In this document: positions 27,711 through 38,400 of the stretch, piece after piece
Position numbering within the stretch: position 1 is the stretch's first letter
Layout of the letters: each line of letters begins with the position of its first letter
Origin: Planctomycetota bacterium
GTDB taxonomy: Bacteria > Planctomycetota > UBA11346
Length of the DNA stretch: 64,000 nt
Direction of reading: 5' to 3'
Assembly: GCA_016745075.1 (NCBI GenBank)
Contig: JADGDD010000001.1
Span: 1,489,125 to 1,553,124, forward strand
The notes under the pieces: generated by a model
What the model was told of the DNA's origin: nothing
The model's input: the letters and a program-made list of their open reading frames with translations, nothing else
Databases searched by the model: none
Program-made: the position numbers and the translations under genes

Positions 27711-30700
27711 TATTGCTCAGTGTCCTTTTCTTCTTTATAGACCTCATGAGGCAAATTGTTGTCGTCTGGTGTATCGGTATTTTCCATATCATCATCCGAT
27801 TCCGTCATCGTGCGTACACGCGCTTCCATACCAGCCAGTTTTTCTTTCAACTCACGAATTACACGTTTTGACTCATCAAGAGCTTCACGGTCAACATCCC
27901 GTTCAGCTTGAATATCAATGCGCTCTTCTTCAAACTCTTCACGAAGTTTTTCACGCACTTCTTTCAATCCATCTACACGACCTTTTTCAATAGCAAGATC
28001 ATCTTCCAATTGACGGACTTTCGCCTGCATGTCTTCTCGGCCTTTCTTGAGGCCTTCCAGTTCTTCACGCAAGCCGCCAGTCATGCCGTCACCGCCAGCA
28101 TATTGTGACAACTGATGTTCTAAACCTTTAATCCGCTCAGCGCTCTTATCCACTTGCTCTGTAAGTGCTTCAACTTTGGCCTGAGCGCTCCGTTCTGATA
28201 CCCGAATTTCCGCTAACTCATCTAGCTCTTGTTTCAGAGTAATGACCGAACCATCACGGTCTTCTACACCCTGTTTCAACTCTTCAACTCGCTTGCGCAA
28301 GACACTGTTATCAAGCTGTAGGTCTTCCAACTCATTATTGGTTCGCGTTGCCCCACGATCACGGTCTTCACGCAAACGAACCAGCTCCGCTTTCAGTTCT
28401 GCCAATTCTTCAGATTTACCACGACCACTTTCAGCTTCACGAGCACGGTATTCTTCCATCGCTGCTTTAGCGTCACGCAGTAGTTTTTTCAATTCATCAC
28501 GATCTACCGACACTTGCTCAACGGTACGTACCAAGTTGTCATTGCTTATTTTCATAGCTTCTAAAGCCGCAGCTCCAGATTCAGCAACAGTACCTGGATG
28601 TATGTGCTCTTCTTCTGCACTCTGCCCTGCTAATGCTTTTTCTAAATGTTCCATAGAAACATCATCACCAAAGGCATTACTAATTGCAGCACCCAAGGTC
28701 ATTAAGCTCTGCGACAATTCATCTTCGTGCTGAGTCCTATCTGCAACTTCAGTATGAAGCGCCTGTAGTTCTTCTTCTTGTTGAGCTGCTTTTTGTTGCG
28801 TTTGAGAAAGCAAATTCTCAACAACCGTGCTCATGGCATCATTTAATTCAAGAACTTCTTCATCGGTCTCAACTTGTTCATCCACTGCACGGTCTAGTAC
28901 CGTCATAGAGGCAAGTAATTCTTCTTGCTCTACATGTGGGGCAGTTTCTGCTTCAGCAACATCTTCATCCTGTTTGCTAGCATCAGTTTCTTCTACCCCT
29001 TCAACTGCTGCCGCTTCTTCTCTTGCCTCGTCTGTATCTGTTTGTGTTTCAGTACTGGCTTCGTCAACAACAAGTTCCCCTATACCGGTCAAAGCCGCCA
29101 TCTCACGAATTTGTTGGGCTAATTTCACTTCGCGTTCATACAACGCTTGTGCATTCGCCTTGTGTTCTTCTTCACGCACTGCCATTTCAGCTGCTTGTTC
29201 ATCTTTTTCTTCTTGTAATTTTTGGAGGGTTGATTGCAATTGATCACGACGCTTGCCAAGTTTTACGATCGCATCATGCGTGATCTCATCGAAGCTAATA
29301 TCATTGAAGGCCTCATCTGTGTTTGCTTCTTCTGAATCAGCATACATCGCAATATCAACAAAGGTATCGTCTTCGAGCAGTTCTTCATCTTGCCCAGCAG
29401 CATCACGCAAGAGCGAGATGAGTTCTTCATAATTGCTGGTTGCCGCTGGTTGAGCTGCCTGTTCTGCAACTTGTGCAGAAAGGTCTTGAACAACAGCTTC
29501 CATTGCTTCGCTCAGCTCTTCTGCTTCCTCTGGGGTATTAGGCTGTTTCTCTAAAGCATGTGCTAAGATGTTCACGTGCTCTAATGGCTGATGCACATCT
29601 GAATCAATGCCATCTGTACCATGCTCAGATGCAGCGTCATGATCAAATGGACCAGTATCGGTTCCGTCACCGTTTTCTTCGGAGACTTGCGCCGCTCCAC
29701 GCAGAGCAGGCGCGGCAATATCACGAATTTGACGAGCTAATTTGGCTTCGCGCTCATACGATGCCTGTAATGCTACGCGATCTGCTTCACGGTCTTCCAG
29801 CATCATGTTGATGCGGCTTTGAAGAACAGCTACAGCTCCAACTCCTGCGGCGGCGGCCGTACCAGCAATAGCAGCAGGAATAACACTGTCTTGTTCTTCC
29901 TCGTCTACAGAAAGATCATCTTCTTGTTCTTCGCTATCCGTTGTTTCAGTATCCTCCGACAGCGCTTCTTCTGTAATATCTTCGTTTGTTCCAAGTATAG
30001 CAGCTAATTGATCGTTAATGGCAAGCACTGCCTCATCATCAACTGCTGCAACAACCAAACCTTCGTGAGATTCTAAATCATCAAGAACAGCTTCTGTTGC
30101 TACTGCTAATTCTTCTGCTTCTTTGATACTGGTTGGAGATTTTTCGAGTGCGGCTGAAACGACTTGTACATCAACCCCTTCTTCTTGCTCAATATCACTC
30201 TCATTCATTTGTGGGTGTACACTTTGTGCTAATGATTTTACTTTACGCGCTAAACGTGCTTCCCGTTCAAAGGCTGCCTTCAGTGCAATTTCACCTAAAT
30301 GTTTTTGCTCAATCAAATGATTTATTTGGTCATTCAGAACACGCACAGAGCCTTCGGCACTTGCGGTGCCTGCTTCTGCAATAGCCTCTTCGATTTCATC
30401 ATTTTCTGATTCGACTGTTTCCGCTTCATCATCACCACCAACTGTACTACTAGAACCGGCAACAATACCAACATCGGCTAAACGTTCATCTTTAATCAGT
30501 GAATCTTCATTTAAGACCAAACCCACTTTTTCAGATAAATCAGAAAGGTCTGTTTCTGCCTGCTTCTTCAAAAGCGACTGAGACTGAAGCTGATGAATAA
30601 GTGCTTCTGCTGCTGCACTACGTTCGGCAACTGGTGTTGCTTCATCTTCTAAAGCTTCTGGAATAACCAGCTCTGCCACACGCGCCTGCTCAATAACGGC

Positions 30701-32380
30701 TTCTACTAATCGACCATTAGCGTTTGTTGATTCTTCAGTATCTGCGCCCGTTTCTGGTTCAACACTTTGCTGCTCAGCTAACTGTTCTGCCAGTTGCTCA
30801 ACAAGATTACTCGCAACCTGTGCTTGTTCTACAACGTCAGCGTTTTCTTCTAAAACCGTTGACGGCACGGCAATGTCATTAATACCAGCTTCCGCTGCTA
30901 TGGTTTCTCTCAGAATCGTATTTGCATTTTTCAATGCTTCTAATTCTGATTGTAATAATTGTATATCGGCATCATGGTCTTCGTCTAATTCTAAGCCCGA
31001 ATCACCTTCGTCGTCATCAGACAGTAGCGAACCTGCTACTGCACCAACCACCGCGCCTGCACCAGCAGCAAGTGCAACATCTCCTACAGATGAACCCGCT
31101 TGTAATTGTTCTACTAATACTGCCGCCTCTTGTGTGCGCTGAAATGGCTCAGTATTTTCGTCAGCAACAGTTTCTGGAACATCAAGATTTTGTGCATTGG
31201 CTTGTGTGACAACTGCGCTCACCAATTCTGCGTTTGCTTCTTGTAAAACGGCAAGCTCTGCATCTACGTCATTGCGAGCTTCATCGGCTTCGTCTGCCAA
31301 AGCTTTGAGCCCTGCCAGTTTGCCTTTGCTGCCGGAAAATTGACTACCAAGGACACGAATAATTTGCGTTGCGGCAGCAAGTACTTCTGCGCTATCACCT
31401 TCCGCATCTGGAACATCATCAATCTGTAATGGAATACCCGGCATACCCATAGCCTCTGCGGCGGCATTATGTGCAGCCAAGGCTTCTTCTCGTGCTCCTG
31501 CAAGCGCTTCTAGTAAACCGTCAACCGGCGCTTCCATATCTTCTGCATGGATAGACCCTGATTTCAGACGAGACAATAATTCTAAATCTTCCGTTAACAG
31601 TTGACCTTCCGAGGTGCTTGCTGCTTCGGCATCTCCTGCCGTAATTTCACGAAGCCGCTGTAAGTCACCAGACAAGGTTTCTATAACCGCTGCACCCACT
31701 TCAAAATCGTGGAAGAAGCCTTCGGTGACATCACCGTCTTCTGGTTGCGGGTTAGCTTCTTGGTGTCGTCCCGCATAATATTCGTAATCAAGACCAAGAA
31801 CACCACCAGTCAAATCACCAGAGCGAATCATCAGCCCTTGCATGGTACCATTGAGGCGATCTTTTTCTTCTATCGTTGCTTGCAGCAAAGATATTTTTTC
31901 ATTCAGCTGGTCTTGTAATTGGTACAAATCCGCACGTAAATCATCGGCATCATCTTGAGCCTCTTCACGTTGTGCCGTTAATTTCTCTATCGTCGCCATT
32001 GCCTGAGCAAGTTCTTCACCACTCATTTCGTCTGAATCATGAACGGCACGCAAATTATTAATTTCTCGTTCAAGTGCACTATCACGAGCTTCGCGCTCTT
32101 TCACTTGTTTTTCTGCTTCCGCAGCACGCTTCATAACCTGCTCTAATTGCTCTTGGGTTTTTTCCAGCAAGGCTTCTTTTTCGCGGTCATCAAATTCATT
32201 AGCAACACCGGCACGTACTTGACTAATTGCTTGCAAAATCCATTGCTTCAGCTTGTCTTTATTAACAGTACGTAGCTTGGTTCGTTGGCCTTTTTTCTTC
32301 AACAGTTCTGCTGCCGTTGTTGTTTCTGTCAACGCATCCAAACCATGATCGATATCAGGTAAACCGGTATTTTTTTCCAT
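27710..32380 (-). CDS. Giant repetitive coiled-coil protein (1556 residues) with shared N-terminal module
   Basis: No known family as a whole. Residues about 36-104 (KLKQWILQAISQVRAGVANE onward) match an N-terminal module of the coiled-coil protein encoded at 35431-38742. Long heptad regions lie at about 65-180 and 1290-1525. Between them are two repeat types. Type 1, a helix with A...VPxxVxEN...Q.A..LVEQL, lies at about 305-345, 390-427, 495-533 and 563-598. Type 2, YEREAKLARQIREIA followed by an acidic stretch and LEKxPxTxEEAEEL, lies at about 697-770, 868-966 and 1076-1190. Two Ala/Gly-rich hydrophobic stretches (about 436-453 and 833-853) could insert into or touch a membrane. There is no signal peptide. 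AAGGAG precedes the ATG. A scaffold or polarity role is plausible only by analogy. Confidence 0.85.
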   Translation of the reverse strand: MEKNTGLPDIDHGLDALTETTTAAELLKKKGQRTKLRTVNKDKLKQWILQAISQVRAGVANEFDDREKEALLEKTQEQLEQVMKRAAEAEKQVKEREARDSALEREINNLRAVHDSDEMSGEELAQAMATIEKLTAQREEAQDDADDLRADLYQLQDQLNEKISLLQATIEEKDRLNGTMQGLMIRSGDLTGGVLGLDYEYYAGRHQEANPQPEDGDVTEGFFHDFEVGAAVIETLSGDLQRLREITAGDAEAASTSEGQLLTEDLELLSRLKSGSIHAEDMEAPVDGLLEALAGAREEALAAHNAAAEAMGMPGIPLQIDDVPDAEGDSAEVLAAATQIIRVLGSQFSGSKGKLAGLKALADEADEARNDVDAELAVLQEANAELVSAVVTQANAQNLDVPETVADENTEPFQRTQEAAVLVEQLQAGSSVGDVALAAGAGAVVGAVAGSLLSDDDEGDSGLELDEDHDADIQLLQSELEALKNANTILRETIAAEAGINDIAVPSTVLEENADVVEQAQVASNLVEQLAEQLAEQQSVEPETGADTEESTNANGRLVEAVIEQARVAELVIPEALEDEATPVAERSAAAEALIHQLQSQSLLKKQAETDLSDLSEKVGLVLNEDSLIKDERLADVGIVAGSSSTVGGDDEAETVESENDEIEEAIAEAGTASAEGSVRVLNDQINHLIEQKHLGEIALKAAFEREARLARKVKSLAQSVHPQMNESDIEQEEGVDVQVVSAALEKSPTSIKEAEELAVATEAVLDDLESHEGLVVAAVDDEAVLAINDQLAAILGTNEDITEEALSEDTETTDSEEQEDDLSVDEEEQDSVIPAAIAGTAAAAGVGAVAVLQSRINMMLEDREADRVALQASYEREAKLARQIRDIAAPALRGAAQVSEENGDGTDTGPFDHDAASEHGTDGIDSDVHQPLEHVNILAHALEKQPNTPEEAEELSEAMEAVVQDLSAQVAEQAAQPAATSNYEELISLLRDAAGQDEELLEDDTFVDIAMYADSEEANTDEAFNDISFDEITHDAIVKLGKRRDQLQSTLQKLQEEKDEQAAEMAVREEEHKANAQALYEREVKLAQQIREMAALTGIGELVVDEASTETQTDTDEAREEAAAVEGVEETDASKQDEDVAEAETAPHVEQEELLASMTVLDRAVDEQVETDEEVLELNDAMSTVVENLLSQTQQKAAQQEEELQALHTEVADRTQHEDELSQSLMTLGAAISNAFGDDVSMEHLEKALAGQSAEEEHIHPGTVAESGAAALEAMKISNDNLVRTVEQVSVDRDELKKLLRDAKAAMEEYRAREAESGRGKSEELAELKAELVRLREDRDRGATRTNNELEDLQLDNSVLRKRVEELKQGVEDRDGSVITLKQELDELAEIRVSERSAQAKVEALTEQVDKSAERIKGLEHQLSQYAGGDGMTGGLREELEGLKKGREDMQAKVRQLEDDLAIEKGRVDGLKEVREKLREEFEEERIDIQAERDVDREALDESKRVIRELKEKLAGMEARVRTMTESDDDMENTDTPDDNNLPHEVYKEEKDTEQ

Positions 32381-32847
32381 CTGAAAAACTCCTTCTTCAG
32401 TCTTTGACTTTTAGCGACGGCGATTGTGGCTCCCCTTGTCCTCATGGCAACACAGAGCTTCCCGTGCATCACACACGGTGTACCCCTCGCAGAGAAGCTG
32501 GCTGAAGGGTCGGCTATTTGACATAGCTCAAACATAAAAATAGCCATATAGACACAGAAGGAAGAAGATAAACCCTACTTTAACATGATTCTGTAAGCAT
32601 GCTGCATGCTCTTATCAACAAGAAGCTACGAAAGAAGTCTAAACATGATAAATACATGCAATTTGACGAAATAGATGCAGCATACTCTCGAAAGTAGCGT
32701 TGAACACGCTCGTAACTGACAACACGACGAAACACCTCTCCCTCAGTTGTCTTTTTCTATTTTAGGACTGAGGCCCTGCTTTATATAAATGAAAACCTAT
32801 ACAACTGCTCTTCTTGCATTGGAGCCTCGCACACACATCCTCACGCT
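32381..32847. promoter_or_regulatory. Divergent intergenic region between the giant coiled-coil gene and lolC
   Basis: 467 bp with no convincing gene, lying between two divergent starts, so it must hold at least two promoters. Several short inverted segments occur near 32430-32520, giving a GC-richer patch that could form a leader structure for the coiled-coil transcript. I could not match it to a riboswitch class. A 72-codon frame here (32329-32547, minus) overlaps the coiled-coil start and looks non-coding. Confidence 0.4.
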
Positions 32848-34224
32848 ATGCTTGTTTGGCACGTTAGCTTACGATATCTGCGCACTCGGCGCGCTGCATG
32901 GCTTGCACTGGCAGCGGTAACTCTTTCTGTTGCTGCTCCTGTTGCGGTGATGGGTGTTATGCAGGGCTGGGTCGATATTATGGCGCGGCAGATACGCGCG
33001 GCTGAGACAGATCTCTCCATTCGTCATTTATCTGAAGATATTACGGACCCACACAGCTATAGTGCACAAATAAGTGCCTTGCCTGAAATTGAAGCGGCAG
33101 CCCCTTTTGTGAAAGGAGCTGCGATGATGTGTCCACAATATCGTGGAGTTTTCACCAGCGCCGCCAATATTCCCTGCCAAGTGGAAGGCATTTCTTGGAA
33201 AGATGAAGAGCGTATTCATCGGCTTAGCCCCAGCATGCTACACCCACCACCAATAGAAGACTTGAAAGCTCCAGACTTACCACCAGAAGAACGTGGCAGT
33301 GGTTTTTTGACACCGCTGTGGCGATCCCACCTTGCTTTAAGCGGGCTAGATATGGCGGTTGGTATGGGCTGTATGCCGGCTGCTTTGCCACCACGCTTCC
33401 GTCCACGAGCGGGCGCAATTCTTGGGCGCGAACTTATTTATGGCGAGATGGGCGGCCATTTACAAACAGGACAAGCCCTACGGCTTATCTTACCCAACGG
33501 TAAAGGTGGCCTGACTGGTGAAGTCCTTGTGGAGGCATCTGATACCCTTGGCACTGGCGTTATGGAAATAGATAAAACAATGGTGCTTCTGCCCTTTAAC
33601 ATTGGTGGGGCTTTAATGGGACTGAAAGATGCCGCTAGTGGTATTCGTATTGATGTTGCCCCCCATACAAATCTGGATGACGCACGCACACTTCTAGGTC
33701 GTCATTTACCACCGGTACCAGGTAGTTATGATATTATTCGCTGGGATGAACAGGCTAGTCGCAACATGCTTGAATCGATTAAGGTGCAAAAAAATATTCT
33801 GTTTTTTATTATGATCATTGTCGTGATTATTTCTGTTTTTATTGTCTATGCTGTCTTTAGCACGCTCGTTTCTGAAAAGAGACACGACATTGGTACCTTG
33901 ATGGGCATCGGCGCACGTCGATCACAAATTGTTGGTATATTTCTTGCCGCCGGATTATTGACCACCTTGATTGGCGGCTTTTTAGGCTGGGGCATTGGCT
34001 GGTTATTACTAGGCGTATTGTTGCCACTTGCCGAAACACAGCTCGGTATTTCGCTCTTTCCACAAGACGTTTTTTATACGCCAGAAGCACCGGTGAGCTG
34101 GGACCCAATCATTCCATTAACCTTCATGGGCATTAGTTTAGTTGTTGGTCTTATCGGCACTGTTTTACCCGCTTTGCAAGCAAGTCGCATTGATCCAATT
34201 CATACCTTGCGGGAGAATGGTTAA
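32848..34224 (+). CDS. LolC/LolE-type ABC permease
   Basis: A 458-residue permease of the MacB/FtsX class. One membrane helix lies at the N-terminus (about residues 15-40) after MLVWHVSLRYLRTRRAAWL. A large periplasmic domain spans about 45-310, and three helices lie at the C-terminus (about 316-340, 362-392 and 420-445). Motifs such as SEKRHDIGTLMGIGARRSQI match the LolC/E coupling region. With the LolD-like ATPase it should extract lipoproteins from the inner membrane towards the outer one, though a role limited to its neighbours is possible. Stop and next ATG abut exactly. Confidence 0.85.
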   Translation: MLVWHVSLRYLRTRRAAWLALAAVTLSVAAPVAVMGVMQGWVDIMARQIRAAETDLSIRHLSEDITDPHSYSAQISALPEIEAAAPFVKGAAMMCPQYRGVFTSAANIPCQVEGISWKDEERIHRLSPSMLHPPPIEDLKAPDLPPEERGSGFLTPLWRSHLALSGLDMAVGMGCMPAALPPRFRPRAGAILGRELIYGEMGGHLQTGQALRLILPNGKGGLTGEVLVEASDTLGTGVMEIDKTMVLLPFNIGGALMGLKDAASGIRIDVAPHTNLDDARTLLGRHLPPVPGSYDIIRWDEQASRNMLESIKVQKNILFFIMIIVVIISVFIVYAVFSTLVSEKRHDIGTLMGIGARRSQIVGIFLAAGLLTTLIGGFLGWGIGWLLLGVLLPLAETQLGISLFPQDVFYTPEAPVSWDPIIPLTFMGISLVVGLIGTVLPALQASRIDPIHTLRENG

Positions 34225-34890
34225 ATGACCGCACCGCGCCTCACCTGCACTCAGATATGTAAAAGTTTTCCGCCAACAACAGTGTTAGACCATACCCAGT
34301 TGACACTTCAGGCTGGGGAGGTCAGCGCTATTTACGGTGCTTCTGGAACGGGTAAAAGTACCTTGCTCAACATTCTAGGCCTACTGGAACAACCAGATAG
34401 CGGTACTCTTGTTTTAGACGGCACCGAACTAACGACACGTACTCCTACCGAACGTGCACACATACGGGCGACACAAATCGGCTTTGTCTTTCAAGGCTTC
34501 CATTTAATGAGCGAATTTTCCGTCTTAGAAAATATCCTCATGCCCGCTCGTTGTGCTGGTATACATAACAAAAAAGTGCTTCAAGATGCTCGTGATCTAC
34601 TTCAACGCGTTGGCCTTGCTGGCAAAGAAAAAGGCTCTGTCCTGACCCTTTCTGGTGGCGAACGCCAACGAGTTGCTATTTGTAGGGCCCTACTGTTACA
34701 GCCAAGCTTGATCCTTGCTGATGAGCCAACTGGTAATTTAGACCCCGCCACTGGCGCTACCATTATGGAGCTGTTTCTTGAGCTCACCCAACAATCTGGC
34801 AGTAGCGTTTTAATTGTAACCCATGATCAAGATATTGCCCAATACGCACAGCAGAGTTATCAGCTCCGTGATGGTAAACTCCATCAGTAA
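34225..34890 (+). CDS. LolD-type ABC transporter ATPase
   Basis: A 221-residue ATPase of the MacB/LolD class: Walker A GASGTGKSTLLNILG, Q-loop VFQGFHLMSEFSVLENI, signature LSGGERQRVAICRALL, Walker B LILADEPTGNLDPATG and the switch His in VTHDQDI. FQ-x-H-L-x-x-EF in the Q-loop is typical of LolD. It starts on the base after the permease stop codon. Paired with the LolC/E-like permease it forms a homodimeric-permease type exporter (only one permease gene is present). Confidence 0.93.
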   Translation: MTAPRLTCTQICKSFPPTTVLDHTQLTLQAGEVSAIYGASGTGKSTLLNILGLLEQPDSGTLVLDGTELTTRTPTERAHIRATQIGFVFQGFHLMSEFSVLENILMPARCAGIHNKKVLQDARDLLQRVGLAGKEKGSVLTLSGGERQRVAICRALLLQPSLILADEPTGNLDPATGATIMELFLELTQQSGSSVLIVTHDQDIAQYAQQSYQLRDGKLHQ

Positions 34891-34907
34891 CAAAATAACA
34901 TAGGCCT

Positions 34908-34936
34908 TTGACAACGTTTTTTTCTTAGCGTATACT
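34908..34936 (+). promoter_or_regulatory. Consensus sigma70 promoter giving a leaderless hpt transcript
   Basis: TTGACA (34908-34913), a 17-bp spacer and TATACT (34931-34936) form a near-perfect housekeeping promoter. The ATG of the Hpt gene begins at 34943, 6 bases after the -10 box, which is about where transcription should start. No ribosome site fits between, so the mRNA would be leaderless. Confidence 0.75.
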
Positions 34937-34942
34937 TGTTGT

Positions 34943-35299
34943 ATGAACACAAGTGAATCCTTTGATGTAAGTCCTCTCGTGGAAATCTATGAACTCGACG
35001 TTGATACCTACTTTCTTGTCATAGACACCTATCTTGAAGAAATGCCTGAGAATTTACAGACCATTGAAGATGCTATAGCCGCGGGTGACCCAGATGCCTT
35101 AATGAAAGGTGCTCATAAGCTTAAAGGATCAAGCCTCACACTTGGCGTCAACGGGCTCGGGGACATTTGTAAAGAATTGGAACACATAGGACGCTCACAC
35201 AGCATGGATGGAGCTCAAGCAGCATGGGATAAGCTCTGTGCTGAAATAGATACTGCCAAGACTGACCTCACATGCATGCATGATTCACCACCTGTGTAA
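34943..35299 (+). CDS. Free-standing Hpt phosphotransfer protein
   Basis: A 118-residue single-domain histidine phosphotransfer protein. The phospho-acceptor is His58 in KGAHKLKGSSLTLGVNGL, followed by the expected CKELEHIGR helix. Length and helical pattern fit a four-helix Hpt bundle. Such proteins carry phosphate between receivers and kinases. The CheA-like kinase and a receiver-STAS protein are encoded 4-6 kb away on the other strand and have a similar start-abutting promoter, so a shared relay is likely. It lies 52 bp after lolD with its own promoter. Confidence 0.85.
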   Translation: MNTSESFDVSPLVEIYELDVDTYFLVIDTYLEEMPENLQTIEDAIAAGDPDALMKGAHKLKGSSLTLGVNGLGDICKELEHIGRSHSMDGAQAAWDKLCAEIDTAKTDLTCMHDSPPV

Positions 35300-35383
35300 C
35301 AGTCGTCGTATACCACATTATTGATCAGAACAATGGATCAGAACATAGACGTGGGTTTTCTCTTCACTTATTTAAAAACCGAT

Positions 35384-35412
35384 AAAGGCAGCTCAAACAA
35401 CGAGCTGCCTTT
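35384..35412. terminator. Bidirectional terminator between hpt and the coiled-coil lectin gene
   Basis: Perfect 11-bp stem AAAGGCAGCTC / GAGCTGCCTTT with a 7-base loop. Convergent genes end on both sides. T-rich flanks are modest in each direction. Confidence 0.75.
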
Positions 35413-35430
35413 ATAAGTAAAGAGGTCGTG

Positions 35431-38400
35431 TTAAACAGCGTAATGCCAAGGTTCTCTAGAAACACCATCATCTGTAATACATAGTAATTGATACTTCTGC
35501 TCTGCTCTTACCAACAAACGAATGTCTTTACAACCCAAAATCAACTGCGGGTCTTCCTCTAATGAAGCGAGTCCACATTCATTCGATACATTTCGGCATA
35601 TCCAAGTTTCTCTGTTATGAAGAAGAATCAGCTGACCATTCTGATCTCGATAGCAGATAACATGCTGCTCGTTAATATACCCGCCATTAAGATGACCATG
35701 AACAGCAGGTGCATGACAAAGCGCATGTAAATCGCTATGGTGCCAGGATTGGTCAAACCATAATTCATGAGGCAAGCCCGATTCATCTGTATAAATAACA
35801 TGTTCTATCTGTTGTGGTGCGTAACCGATTGGAGTGCTTGCTGCCAGCGGTGCTTGCGTTTGCGCCGTTAAGTTTGCGGCACGCCATGTACCATCATAAT
35901 TTAAGTACTCTATGACATGCCCTGCTTGGTCTCTGAGGACAAAGTGCAAGGAAGACTCTGCTGCCCAGAACCAAGCGTTTATGGCGCTTGTTGATGCTAT
36001 GGTACCAATATGTGTCTGCTCTACTTCTTCACCAGCGAGGTGAAATTGAGCGAGATTTTCTTCAACTCGATAGAATAAATAGTCATGACCATGTACCGTA
36101 TCAGCACAAGCTGATACACAGGTAATAGCTCCTTCTGGAGCGGTAAAGGATCGTTCCTTTTGCGTGGCGGTGCACGTCAGTACGGCTACGCCATCACGAA
36201 CCGATAATATTTGGTCACGATAACTACATGATGTTTCCGCAACAAGAGGCGGCATTTTTTGCAGCTCTTCCTCACCACAAAAAATAACACCAGATTCACA
36301 AACGCTTCGTATGCCTGTATCAAGATAGCATTGAGCTGGCACACTACGGACGTCGTCACAACCGTGTGCTTCGGTTACATCTACAGGAACCGTGCTCTCT
36401 GCTTCTCCAGCAGCAAGAGCGCGCTCTAATTCAGAAACTCTTTCTTGGAGAACCTTTTCTGTTTCTTCATGAGTCGTTATTTGCTCAGTGCACGCGGTGA
36501 CCTTCTTTCTTAATTCGGTTTGTTGCTTGCTCCGTTTCCGAACGTCTTTCTTCAAAGATTTTATCTGCTCATCTTTTTCCTTATTTAAGCCAACGAGCTC
36601 ATCAAGCCAAGCGTTTCCTTCTAAAGAAGGTGTTTGTTCTTTTTCGCTAGCAAGCTCTTCTTTATATTGCTGCGCCAATGTTTTCTGCTCTGTATGTTTT
36701 TTCTCTAACGTAGCATAATCATTCTCTCTTTTTTCATGTACCAAACGTAAACTGACAATTTCTTCTGCTAGCGCCTGATGTGCACCCTGAACGTCTTCGT
36801 TTTGCTTCTGTACCGATTGAAGCTGATCTGTGCCCTTTTGTTGACTCTCCTTAAGTGTCAGACGAAGGTCGGTAATGGTTTGCTCATGCGTCTCGCACGT
36901 TTTCATGTATGCGTCTCGTTCGGAATGTATATGCGCACGCTGATTCTGAACATCTTGAAGCTCCGCTGCAACAGTTTTGAATGACTCTTGTTTCTGCGCC
37001 TGCTCACAACATAAGTCGTCTATACGGCATTTATAGCGCTCACATTCATTCATTAATTTGTTCTGTGCTAACTGTAGTTTTTTAATATCCTCTTCCAATG
37101 CCTTACGATCAGCCTGCATATCGGTGGTTTGCTTCTGTGCCGATTCGGACTGAAGTTTGCTACTGTCTTCATATTCTCCAAGGGTAACACGAAGATCGGC
37201 AATCGTTTGTTCATGCGCTGAGCAGACTTTGTTCAAAGCATCACGTTCACCATATATTTCCTTAAGTTGTTGAGATTGCTCTTTGGCTTCTTCAAGCTCT
37301 AGTTCAAGAAGTTTGAATGCTTCCTCTTTTTGCGCTAGTTCACGACACACATCATCTACACAGCGTTTATAATGCTCACGCTCTTGTCTCTGCCCTTCAA
37401 TAGACGCAACCGCACAATGGTGCTGGTGTTCTAATTCATTAATGGTCAGATATAACTGTGCGATAGTCTGTTCATGTTGAACACAATTTTTCATTAGAAT
37501 AGCACACGAAGCTCTCTGTTCTAATCGTTCTTTTTCCTGCACGTGAAATTGTTGGCGCTCTACTATGGCACGTTTTTTCAACGAAACGAGCTCGGCTTCT
37601 TTTTCTGCCCGCTCTAGACGCAAACGTTCCATCTGCTGCTGAGCAGCATGTACCTGCTCAAGCTGGTTTTCTCCATCTTTGAGTGCCGCTTTTTTTTCTA
37701 TCCTGACACTATCTAACGTTATACGAAGATCAGCAATAACTTGTTTCTGTTCACTATCGTTTTTACTTAAGGCATCACATTGAGCTGTGAGCTGTGACAA
37801 TTCTTTCTCTGCTTGTGTATATTTTCGTGCTTGTTCCCGAGCAGATAAGAGCACTTCAATTCTACTAATATCTGTTTCAAGACGGTTGGTATCAAAGTTG
37901 GCAATGTGAACAACTGGGATAGATAAAAGAGACTCATTCATCGCATCGAGTCCCTCTTCAATATCATCCAAGGTTGCTTCTGCGACTCCTATCGCGTCTT
38001 CTGATGGTGCCTGACGCACATGCAAACCAGCAAAAAGCTTTTCATCCAGTTTCAGACAACGATCCAACAATGCTTGGTAAGATTTGTCTTGAACAGCTTT
38101 TTTCTCTAACCGTTCAGTATGTTTTTCTGCCGTAGAAATACACGACTCCTGAGCAGCAATGGTTTTATGCAATTGAGTAATTTCTAATGCGGCCGAATCT
38201 TTACCTTCTTGAGCTGCCGCAAGCAGCTTATGAAGCTCTGCGAGTTCTGTTTTATATGCTTCGATATCTTGAGCAGAATATGATGATGCAGCAGCAGCCT
38301 GTTGTTGACGCAACTCAGCTTGCAACGCGGCAATGGTTTCCTCTGCTTGAACCAGCTCTTTCTGTTCTCTTTTATGCTGCGCCATAACAGACTTAAATTC

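Noticed and set aside
28242..31209. Plus-strand Ser- or Leu-rich frames within the giant coiled-coil gene
   Set aside because: They are the complement of Glu/Gln/Ala-rich coding sequence and arise from codon bias, without ribosome sites.
32400..32540. Possible riboswitch leader for the giant coiled-coil gene
   Set aside because: Several complementary segments exist, but no TPP, FMN, cobalamin or c-di-GMP core motif could be matched.
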